From positions 22,948-66,232 of the forward strand of contig DFFY01000079.1 in the NCBI GenBank assembly GCA_002371115.1: DNA of 43,285 nt, read 5' to 3'. The notes under the pieces are model-generated. The model had not been told where the DNA came from. It was given only the letters and a program-made list of their open reading frames with translations, and made no database searches. The first letter of the stretch is position 1. Each line of letters starts with the position of its first letter. Of the stretch, positions 24,130 to 31,716 are shown one piece after another. Made by a program: the position numbers and the translations under genes. The stretch is from Bacteroidales bacterium UBA3764. GTDB taxonomy: Bacteria > Bacteroidota > Bacteroidia > Bacteroidales > UBA932.

Positions 24130-25931
24130 TAATTATCATATCCAGGATTTTGTTCCAGATTCTTGTTCATCGTGATGTCTTCCGAAGAAATCGGGTCCAG
24201 GTACATCCGGTCCTTCCAGTTGCGGCCCGAAAGTTCGTCCCGTAGCATCAGTCCTCCGGGAACTGAGACAAATTTCAGGGGATCTCCCACCGATACGGCG
24301 ATATCGGCATATTCCGCCGGAATCGTCGGCATCTTCGGATCCGAGAAATACACGTCGTACGTACCGTCTCCGTTCATATCCAGCGGGATGTTGTAACCGG
24401 GGATACAGATTCCCGTCCAGGGCAGGCTGGTCCAGAGGCCACCGCAGGCCCAGCGCTTCAGGTCTTTCAGGCGGAAGCCTTCCAGACACAGTTCACAGGT
24501 GCGTTCACGCCGGATTTCCAGAATGACGGGGTTATCCACGTCGGGGTAGAAAGTGTTCTTCAGGTAATTGTCCACCAGCGTAGGCTTGGCGTCCAGGGCT
24601 CCTCCGGTAATACCGGCCCTGCGACGGAGAACTCCGATGGTGTTCTTCCAGTCTTCATCGGTAAGGGTTCCCAATTCTGCCTTGGCTTCGGCATAGTTGA
24701 GCAGGACCTCTGCATACCGCATCACGGGAATGTCGTTGCCGTTGGCGCCATAGACGTCGGCGGCGACATCGTCAACCGTGAATTTGATGATATGATAACC
24801 TGTCAGCGAGAAACCGTAGTCGGCCGTCGTCCTCACCATAGATCCATCGTTGTTCTTTCGTTCATAGCCGATGGAACGGATGGTCTGACCAAGGCGCAGG
24901 TCGCGGCCGGTCATTTCCTCCAGGAACGACTTGTATTTACCATCGGCTTTGGTTTCCGAATAATAGGAACCGTCTTGATTCAGGTAGGTGTTGATGAAGG
25001 GGCGTACCAGAGAGGCACGGACATTCTGCTTATTGTAATAATAATTGGCGTATCCCACCGACAACGGATTGTCCTGTTCCACGGCCAGCATCACTTCGTC
25101 TACGGGAACGGAATCGCTGGAGAAGAGGTCACGGTAGGGGCCTTTTCCCGTGCTACCCGTTGCGCCGGTATGAATGGAGAACACGCCGCCCTGCATCACA
25201 ATCTCTGCAGCATCGGCCGCCTGGGCGAAGAGATCGTCGGCAGAGATTTGGCAACCCTCGACATAAGGAGTGCCCGCGTGATACTTACGCCATGAGGCCT
25301 CGTACAGGCAGACCCTGGATTTGAGCAGCATCGCGCACCACTTGTTGAGGAAGCAGGCCTTGCTTGCCGCGGAATTGTCTGTCTTGATATGCTCGAAAGC
25401 ATAGTCGCAGTCTTCGATGATGCGAGTGACAATGACATCGCGGCTATCCCTGGGAGCGGTAAGTTCCGGGTCTCCGGGGTTCAGGACGTGGTCTATCCAC
25501 GGAACGCCACCGTACCAGTATAACTTGTCAAAATACAGCCAGGCCCGGAAGAAACGGGCGATGCCGTTGTAGTTGTTCCGAATGACCTCGGGGACCGACT
25601 GATAATTGTTGTGATCCAGGAAATAGTTGACGCTGCGAATTTTATCCCATCCCCAGGAACCCTGCGTTTCAGGAACAAGGGCTCCCTGCTCAAAATCGCT
25701 GAGCTCGGTCTTGGCCATATAGTCGCACAGCGTCTCATCCTGATGGTGGACCGCTGTTCCGTTCGGGAAGTAGGCGTAGAAAGAGTTGCAGTACAGGTTG
25801 AGGCCGGTCTCGGACCCAAAGATGAGCGCGGCGTCGGCCGAAGACCTCTGAGTTTCCGTAAGATTGCAAGCCGACAGGCACACGACGCCGACGGACAATA
25901 AAACGATAGTTTTAATATAATTCAGTTTCAT
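24129..25931 (-). CDS. susD: SusD/RagB-family outer-membrane glycan-binding lipoprotein
   Basis: This 600-residue lipoprotein (lipobox LSAC, Cys near residue 22) has the SusD/RagB pattern: NLYCNSFYAYFP near the start, a TPR-rich core (FFRAWLYFDKLYWYGGVPWID, RYAEVLLNYAEAKAELG) and a C-terminal RRERTCELCLEGFRLKDLKRW segment. It forms the lid over the SusC channel and presents oligosaccharide for uptake. It lies 11 bp after susC and overlaps the next gene by one base (TAATG). The symbol denotes the family, not the starch system. Ligand cannot be deduced from sequence. Confidence 0.95.
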   Translation of the reverse strand: MKLNYIKTIVLLSVGVVCLSACNLTETQRSSADAALIFGSETGLNLYCNSFYAYFPNGTAVHHQDETLCDYMAKTELSDFEQGALVPETQGSWGWDKIRSVNYFLDHNNYQSVPEVIRNNYNGIARFFRAWLYFDKLYWYGGVPWIDHVLNPGDPELTAPRDSRDVIVTRIIEDCDYAFEHIKTDNSAASKACFLNKWCAMLLKSRVCLYEASWRKYHAGTPYVEGCQISADDLFAQAADAAEIVMQGGVFSIHTGATGSTGKGPYRDLFSSDSVPVDEVMLAVEQDNPLSVGYANYYYNKQNVRASLVRPFINTYLNQDGSYYSETKADGKYKSFLEEMTGRDLRLGQTIRSIGYERKNNDGSMVRTTADYGFSLTGYHIIKFTVDDVAADVYGANGNDIPVMRYAEVLLNYAEAKAELGTLTDEDWKNTIGVLRRRAGITGGALDAKPTLVDNYLKNTFYPDVDNPVILEIRRERTCELCLEGFRLKDLKRWACGGLWTSLPWTGICIPGYNIPLDMNGDGTYDVYFSDPKMPTIPAEYADIAVSVGDPLKFVSVPGGLMLRDELSGRNWKDRMYLDPISSEDITMNKNLEQNPGYDN

Positions 25932-25942
25932 AGTGCTCTCTC

Positions 25943-28900
25943 TTAGAATGTAAGGTTAATGCCGAAACTGTAAGATTTCAGGACAGGGTAGCATCCGCCT
26001 GTGCCGGCGGTGGTATCGTGGTTCTCCGGATCCTGGCCCAGGGCCAGCACATCGACGGTGCCTTTGATGTACTTGTACATAGGCGACCAGTCCCAGAGAT
26101 TTTCACCGGAGAAGAACACGCTCACCTTTGAAAGATGGAGCGGCTTGATCCACTTCTCCGGAAGATTATAACCGAACTGAACGTTCTTGAGACGGATGTA
26201 CGAGACGTCCAGCATATACCGGGTGTTTCCTCGGCGGCTGGTGCCGGCCAGGGGGTTGGCTCCCGAAGCGTAACGCGGCAGCCAGGCATCGCGATTCTCC
26301 TCGGTCCAGTAGTTGCCCAGAACCCATTTGGGAATCTGGTTGTAAGCGCGGTTGTACTGGCCCCAGATCATACCGCTGTCTCCCTCCGTAATGAAGTCCT
26401 GCTTGCCCACTCCCTGGAAGAAGATGGAAGCATAGAAGTTGTTCCAGTCAAAACTGAAGGTGAAGCTGTACATATACCGGGGGCTGGAATTACCGATAAT
26501 CTTACGGTCTCCGGGGTTGGAAAGCGTCTGGTCTCCACGGTCGATGTAACCGTTGCCGTCCAGGTCCTCGATCTTGGGGTCTCCGGGGTGGATGGAGTAA
26601 TCCTTGGAGAACTGGTTGATGATATCATAACGCTCCGCGCCGGCAGCCCTTGCCAGGGCTTCTGCGACGTCGATATCGGCCTGATCCTGCCAGAGTCCGT
26701 TGCAGACGAATCCCCAAAGTTCGCCGATTACCATTCCGGGATAGTATTCCGGAATGTTACGGCCCCCGATGTAGCCGGTTTCGTTGTTATACTTGTCGAT
26801 TTTCGAGACATTGTCTGCGAAAGTGGCTTTGATGCTGTAATCAAACGGTTTTGACGCCAGTCTAAACCGGTCTTTCCATATTACGGTCACCTCACATCCT
26901 CGGGTAGTGAGGGAGGCATAGTTCCCTTCGGGGGCATCGGCTCCGTAGACGGCCTGGATGGTAGGGCCTACAGAAAACATATCATCTGTCTTTCTGGTGT
27001 ACCAGTCGGCGGTAAGGGAGAGGCGGTCTTCAAGAAAACCCAGGTCGAGACCCACGTCGATCGTTTGCGACTTCTCCCAGGTAAGGTTGTCCGGGATGGG
27101 ATCCGGAGCCGACGTCTGACGGTATTTGACTCCGTTGAGCAGGCGGCTGGTGCCGAAGCCGAAGGTTTCGTCATAGTAGTACTCGCTGATATTGCTGTTG
27201 CCCAGCGATCCATAGGAGAGACGAGCCTTGATGTTCGAAACGGCCTTCTTGCTTACATTGTTCTTCATAAACGGTTCCTCGCTCAGGCGCCAGCCCAGCG
27301 AAACGGAAGGGAAGAAGGCCCAACGGGAACGGGACGGGAATTTGGACGATCCGTCGTAACGTCCGTTGAATTGGAAAAGATACCTGTCGTCAAAGCTGTA
27401 ATTGATGCGGGAGAAAATACCTACGGTACGCCACTTGGCCCAAGTTCCGGTAATCTTCTTATCGGTGGAGCCCTGGGTCAGGTTAATGTTGTCCACCGTC
27501 TCGGAAAGAAGGTCGGTATTGTAAACGTGGAGCTTGTCACGAGTCCTCTGCTCGTAATTGTAACCGAGCATAGCCTTGAAATAATGTTTCTTTAATTTCT
27601 TCGTGTAGTCCGCGTAAGCGTTCAGCGAAAAATACTTGACGATATCGCGGTCTTCGGTGAAGGAAGAGACGATGCCGGACTTGGTTTCCATAACGCCGGG
27701 CCTGGGAGAATAGGCATCCGGGTATTTACGGGTGTAGCCGTTGGAATTGGTCCACTTGTAAGTGGCGTCGGCGTTCACCGTGAGGGCATTATCCAGGAAC
27801 GAGGCGTTGAGCCCGACCGTATTCTTGACATAGTCGTTTTCGTAGACGTTGGTGCTGGATCCGTACAGGAATCCTCCTACGGTGTTGGCCGCAGCCGCCG
27901 TCATCGTTCCGTCCGGATTGTAGAAAGGCATACAGACCGGTGCCTGGGAATTGATGTTGGCCCAGATGTTACCGGCCGAGCCGCTGGCGACGATGGGGTT
28001 GTTGTACTTGCGGTGTCCCTGCTCAAAGTTGTTGGTGATCTTGAGCCAGGGATATGCCTGATAACCCACTTTTACGCGCATATTCTCCGTGAAACAGTTG
28101 TCGGTGTTGGTTTCCGAATTGTACAGTCCGGAATAATTGTAAATGCGGCCGGAAATATAATAGTCGAACTTCTGGGAAGATCCGGACAAAGAAAGATTGT
28201 GCGTCTGCCCAAAGGAGTTGTCCTTATAGAGGATGCCGAACCAGTCGGTGCCCTCGGGGAAGTAAGCATAGTCCCCGGCGTCGACACGCCAGGAGCCGTC
28301 GCTCACGACTGTTCCCGTATTGCCCGTGTCGTGGCGAAGACGGTACTCGTTAAGCCAGTTCAGGGAGAACGGCATAATAAGGTTCATATGTGTAGGGAGG
28401 TTCCCATTGTAATTGAACCACCCTTCGCACATCATCGTCGCCCACGTGAGTCCGTCGGTGACATAGTCCGGTTTTACGACCGGGGAGGAAAAAGTGAGGT
28501 TGTTGGAATAGGTAACCACGGTACGTCCCTTCTGGGCGTTCTTGGTGGTTATCAGTACCACGCCGTACGGGGCGCGCGAACCGTAGATGGCCGCCGACGC
28601 CGCATCCTTGAGGACCGAGACGGAGGCAATGTCGTTCGGGTTTAACATAGAAGGGTCCCCTTCCACACCATCGACAAGGATGAGCGCACTGCCGCCCTGG
28701 CCGATGGAGGTGACACCGCGAATGTTGAAATCGGCCGTACGGATGGGTTTACCGTCGGCGAGGGTAATGTTCAGGTTAGGCACCGCACCCTCGAGCATCT
28801 GGGTGACATTTGCGTTGGGACGCGCGACGAAGACGTCGCTGGTAATCTGGTCTACCGCACCCGTCAGGTCTACCTTGCGCTGGGTACCATAACCCACGAC

Positions 28901-29215
28901 GACGGTTTCCTCCAGCAGCAAGAAGTCCTCCTTGAGCGTCACGTTCAAAACGGAGAGCTTACCGGGGTCGATGGTCTGCGAAGCATATCCGATGCAGGAA
29001 AAATCCAGAGTCTTTCCATTGGGCACATTAATGGAGTAACTGCCGGTAAAGTCGGTGGTGATGCCGGTCGTAGTGCCGGAAACCAGGACGACTACACCCG
29101 GAAGAGGTTCGCCGTTTTCATCCGATACAACTCCTTTGACCACTCTTGCCCCCTGAGCCAGCGCCGCGATGGGCAGGAGAATGGACAGGCTGATTAAAAA
29201 TAGTTTTCTGAGCAT
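25943..29215 (-). CDS. susC: SusC/RagA-family TonB-dependent outer-membrane transporter
   Basis: This 1090-residue protein imports oligosaccharides across the outer membrane with TonB energy. It has a signal peptide to about residue 20 (ALAQG), a CarboxypepD_reg-like domain (VKGVVSDENGEPLPGVVVLV to about 95), a TonB-box-like EETVVVGYG near 102, a plug domain (DLTGAVDQITSD, GVTSIGQGGSALILVDGVEG), and a beta-barrel ending in SFGINLTF with the terminal Phe of outer-membrane proteins. There is no N-terminal signalling extension, so it should not control an anti-sigma factor. This fits with the separate membrane regulator encoded upstream. It is followed 11 bp later by susD. The symbol is used for the family. 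Confidence 0.95.
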   Translation of the reverse strand: MLRKLFLISLSILLPIAALAQGARVVKGVVSDENGEPLPGVVVLVSGTTTGITTDFTGSYSINVPNGKTLDFSCIGYASQTIDPGKLSVLNVTLKEDFLLLEETVVVGYGTQRKVDLTGAVDQITSDVFVARPNANVTQMLEGAVPNLNITLADGKPIRTADFNIRGVTSIGQGGSALILVDGVEGDPSMLNPNDIASVSVLKDAASAAIYGSRAPYGVVLITTKNAQKGRTVVTYSNNLTFSSPVVKPDYVTDGLTWATMMCEGWFNYNGNLPTHMNLIMPFSLNWLNEYRLRHDTGNTGTVVSDGSWRVDAGDYAYFPEGTDWFGILYKDNSFGQTHNLSLSGSSQKFDYYISGRIYNYSGLYNSETNTDNCFTENMRVKVGYQAYPWLKITNNFEQGHRKYNNPIVASGSAGNIWANINSQAPVCMPFYNPDGTMTAAAANTVGGFLYGSSTNVYENDYVKNTVGLNASFLDNALTVNADATYKWTNSNGYTRKYPDAYSPRPGVMETKSGIVSSFTEDRDIVKYFSLNAYADYTKKLKKHYFKAMLGYNYEQRTRDKLHVYNTDLLSETVDNINLTQGSTDKKITGTWAKWRTVGIFSRINYSFDDRYLFQFNGRYDGSSKFPSRSRWAFFPSVSLGWRLSEEPFMKNNVSKKAVSNIKARLSYGSLGNSNISEYYYDETFGFGTSRLLNGVKYRQTSAPDPIPDNLTWEKSQTIDVGLDLGFLEDRLSLTADWYTRKTDDMFSVGPTIQAVYGADAPEGNYASLTTRGCEVTVIWKDRFRLASKPFDYSIKATFADNVSKIDKYNNETGYIGGRNIPEYYPGMVIGELWGFVCNGLWQDQADIDVAEALARAAGAERYDIINQFSKDYSIHPGDPKIEDLDGNGYIDRGDQTLSNPGDRKIIGNSSPRYMYSFTFSFDWNNFYASIFFQGVGKQDFITEGDSGMIWGQYNRAYNQIPKWVLGNYWTEENRDAWLPRYASGANPLAGTSRRGNTRYMLDVSYIRLKNVQFGYNLPEKWIKPLHLSKVSVFFSGENLWDWSPMYKYIKGTVDVLALGQDPENHDTTAGTGGCYPVLKSYSFGINLTF

Positions 29216-29226
29216 AAGAGCGAAGG

Positions 29227-30069
29227 TTAGAATTGAATGATTGAATAAACAGGGTAGTGGTCGGAGACGTATTTATGACCGTCATACCACTGGGTAACGG
29301 TCTTGTACTCGGAGCATTCGACCGTGTTCGTAATCCAGATATGGTCGCATTGATAGGCCTTAGCCTCATTGCCCCAGGCATTATAAGTCTTCACGTCATC
29401 GGTGATGGGCGCCACCTCACGGGTAAGGTTCATCGTTTCCCGGATGCCGTCAAACACAGCGTCAGTTCCGTGCGTGTTGAAGTCGGCCATCAGGACGACA
29501 GGAAGATTATCCGTGTTGAGTAACTTGATGCGCTTCTGAATCAAGGTCATAGCACTGCGGCGGGATGCCGCCGTGAGGCCCAGGTGAGTATTCATATAAA
29601 AGAATTCCTGCCCGGAAGAGAGAATCTTCATCACGGCCCAGTGCACATAGCGGACATAGCCGTCCCAGCTCATCGAAGATTTATCCGGCGTGTCGGAAAG
29701 CCAGAAAACACCGTCCGACAGCACCTCGAGCACATCGGGGCGATAGAGGATCGAATTATAGATGTCCTCATCGGTGATGCCGACATACCCGTATTCGGCA
29801 AGCGTTCCGGACATATACTTCCATTCAGTCGCGACCGCCTCCTGGATACCGACAAGGGAGGGCTGCTGGTCAATGACCATATCCCGGCAGGCACCGGCAC
29901 GCATTCCCCAGTTGTTATGGGCGTCGTCCTCGGTTGTGGTTCCGCGGATATTGAAAGTCATCACCTTCAACTGCCCTGGAGACAGGTTGGGGTGGTTGTT
30001 CTTCGGCTCCTCCTTGTGACATCCCGCAAGGACAAGCATCGCAAACAAAAAGTAAATAGTTTTACGCAT
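29227..30069 (-). CDS. Endonuclease/exonuclease/phosphatase-family lipoprotein (EEP 1)
   Basis: This is a 280-residue lipoprotein with lipobox LAGC. The whole mature protein is one EEP domain: LKVMTFNIRG, LVGIQEA (metal-binding Glu), FYMNTHLGL, VVLMADFNTHG, QCDHIWI and VSDHYPVY (catalytic His). All expected acidic and His positions are present, so it should be an active Mg-dependent phosphodiesterase or phosphatase at the cell envelope. It starts 6 bp after the SGNH esterase stop and ends 11 bp before susC, which makes it part of the PUL operon. It is related to the second EEP lipoprotein and to the EEP domain of the GLUG fusion. Substrate is unknown; phosphorylated glycan, nucleic acid or phospholipid head-groups are options. 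Confidence 0.87.
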   Translation of the reverse strand: MRKTIYFLFAMLVLAGCHKEEPKNNHPNLSPGQLKVMTFNIRGTTTEDDAHNNWGMRAGACRDMVIDQQPSLVGIQEAVATEWKYMSGTLAEYGYVGITDEDIYNSILYRPDVLEVLSDGVFWLSDTPDKSSMSWDGYVRYVHWAVMKILSSGQEFFYMNTHLGLTAASRRSAMTLIQKRIKLLNTDNLPVVLMADFNTHGTDAVFDGIRETMNLTREVAPITDDVKTYNAWGNEAKAYQCDHIWITNTVECSEYKTVTQWYDGHKYVSDHYPVYSIIQF

Positions 30070-30075
30070 ATCGTT

Positions 30076-30723
30076 TTACTGGTTAGATTTCAAAATCGGA
30101 AGGATAATTCCCTCCATCACGGTATATCCCTCCTGGTTGGGATGACATCCGTCACTGGTATACTGCGACGGAAGCCCGTTCCCGGCATCGGCCAAGGCGG
30201 AATGATAATCGGCATAGGGATATCCCTTCTCATCGGCCAGGGCCTTGAGAAGGACGTTCAGGTCTACGATCGTCTGCTCCGGATGGACGGACGGGGCCCA
30301 GTAGAAGTTCTTGCTGGGCGTAACCGAGCAGATGACCACCTTGATTCCTGCCTTCGTGGCCTCCGAAGCCATATAGGCAATATTGTCCCGCGTTTCCTCG
30401 ATGCTCACATAGACACCGTCGTTCATAGCGATGTCGTTGATGCCGCCAAGGATCACGAGCTGCCGGGGATGTTTGTCCGTTATCCCCTTGATGAGGGTTT
30501 TCATATAGGCCGTGGTCTTGCCCGAAAAGCCCAGGCAAAGGAAATTGTTGGCAGAGAAAAACTCCGGATGGCCCTTTCCATCCTTGACCCAGTTGGCGGT
30601 GATGGAGTCTCCGAAGAAGATGGCGTCGCGAACCGCAGGGTCCTGGCCGCCCTTGTTCCCGTTATCACAGGCCGTGACGGCGGGAAGGACAAGCAGAAGA
30701 AGGAATGTCAGGAAACGTTTCAT
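30076..30723 (-). CDS. SGNH/GDSL-family lipoprotein esterase
   Basis: This 215-residue lipoprotein (lipobox VTAC near residue 19) has the SGNH blocks: IFFGDSIT with the nucleophile Ser, the oxyanion Gly in LGFSGKTT, GGINDIA with the Asn, and DGCHPNQEGY with the Asp-x-x-His pair. It should hydrolyse ester groups such as acetyl on the glycan. The start at 30723 was chosen because it overlaps the upstream EEP stop as ATGA and begins directly with the signal peptide MKRFLTFLLL; the longer upstream frame is antisense to a real gene and has no signal. It is flanked on both sides by EEP lipoprotein genes, so de-esterification and phosphodiester cleavage appear linked. Confidence 0.87.
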   Translation of the reverse strand: MKRFLTFLLLLVLPAVTACDNGNKGGQDPAVRDAIFFGDSITANWVKDGKGHPEFFSANNFLCLGFSGKTTAYMKTLIKGITDKHPRQLVILGGINDIAMNDGVYVSIEETRDNIAYMASEATKAGIKVVICSVTPSKNFYWAPSVHPEQTIVDLNVLLKALADEKGYPYADYHSALADAGNGLPSQYTSDGCHPNQEGYTVMEGIILPILKSNQ

Positions 30724-31562
30724 TGGATACGGAGGATACAGGAAATAGGATAATGATCGGAAATGAGAGTGTGCCCGCCATACGGAGCGGTATCGGTACG
30801 ATACTCCAGGCACTTGATGTCCGGAGTAATCCAGATAAAGTCGATGATGCGCTCCTTGTTCTTGTTCCCCCAGGCATTATACGTGGGAACGCGGTCCGTG
30901 ACCGGAGCGACATCGGCGGAATTGAGCATAATCTGCTTTAAACCGTCGAATGCCTTGCTGGAAATATCCGTATTGAGATCCCCGCTGAAAATGAGTGGAA
31001 GCCCCTCCGGATTAATCTCCTTCATCTTCCCCATTATCATCTCGACACCTTTTACCTGGGACGTCCAGGTAAGGCCAAGGTGGGTATTGAAATAGAAGAA
31101 CCGCTTCCCCGTACTGTTGACCTTGAAGAGCCCCCAGGTGAGGGAGCGGTTATACTTCTCGTCGAAGGAAGTCGAGGGGAAGTCCGGCGTTTCGGACACC
31201 CAGAAAGTGCCGCTGTCGAGAAGCGTGAAGACGCTTCGCTTGTACAGGAAACCGGAAGTCTCCCCTTTGTCCACGCCGTTGTCGCGGCCGATGCCTACGC
31301 TGCCGTATTCTGCGGCAAGGGTATCGCGGAAGAAGGACCACTGGCCCTTGAACTGCGCCTCCTGGAAACCCACCAGATCCGGCTTGCGGGTCTTGAGCAT
31401 CTCCAGGCAGGCTTCCTTCCGGTTTGACCAGCTGTCGTTAGGGTTAGCCTCCTTGGCGTGGCTCTGCCTTACGTTGAAGCTCATCACCGTGAGGCGGGGA
31501 CTGCAGGAAGCGGCGATAAAAAGTGCCGAAAGAATGAATATGGAGCGAAAAACGGGGCGCAT
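30720..31562 (-). CDS. Endonuclease/exonuclease/phosphatase-family lipoprotein (EEP 2), first gene of the PUL operon
   Basis: This is a 280-residue lipoprotein with lipobox AASC. EEP motifs are complete: LTVMSFNVRQ, LVGFQEAQF (metal Glu), FYFNTHLGL, LIFSGDLNTD, RIIDFIWI (Phe in place of the usual His after the Asp) and ISDHYPIS. It has the same length as EEP 1 and is clearly related but not a recent duplicate. Reading from the intergenic promoter region it is the first gene of the minus-strand PUL, ahead of the SGNH esterase, EEP 1 and susC. Placing EEP genes before the transporter suggests they are central to handling this substrate. Exact chemistry is undetermined. Confidence 0.87.
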   Translation of the reverse strand: MRPVFRSIFILSALFIAASCSPRLTVMSFNVRQSHAKEANPNDSWSNRKEACLEMLKTRKPDLVGFQEAQFKGQWSFFRDTLAAEYGSVGIGRDNGVDKGETSGFLYKRSVFTLLDSGTFWVSETPDFPSTSFDEKYNRSLTWGLFKVNSTGKRFFYFNTHLGLTWTSQVKGVEMIMGKMKEINPEGLPLIFSGDLNTDISSKAFDGLKQIMLNSADVAPVTDRVPTYNAWGNKNKERIIDFIWITPDIKCLEYRTDTAPYGGHTLISDHYPISCILRIQ

Positions 31563-31588
31563 AAGGATTGGTTATAGTTTTTTCAGGA

Positions 31589-31699
31589 CAAAGTTAGTCT
31601 TATCTCCCGACCCAAGCCCATAAATTATTGTAAAAGAATATTAAAAATGTCCAATAAGCAAAAACTTTAATAATAATTTCGAACAAAATGTTAATTTTG
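31589..31699. promoter_or_regulatory. Divergent promoter region between the PUL operon and its regulator
   Basis: The 154-bp gap 31563-31716 is AT-rich. On the minus strand TAACTTTG (31596-31589) is a -7 box 27 bases upstream of the PUL start, without a good TTTG at -33; this fits a promoter that needs the AraC-type activator. On the plus strand TAATTTTG (31692-31699) is a -7 box 18 bases before the regulator ATG. The AraC domain probably binds in the space between; I could not define direct repeats with confidence. Confidence 0.5.
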
Positions 31700-31716
31700 C
31701 AGAAAACACGGATAAT

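Noticed and set aside
30724..30813. N-terminal extension of the SGNH esterase by 30 residues
   Set aside because: The extension is inside the upstream EEP gene and precedes a proper signal peptide; the ATGA overlap at 30723 marks the start.
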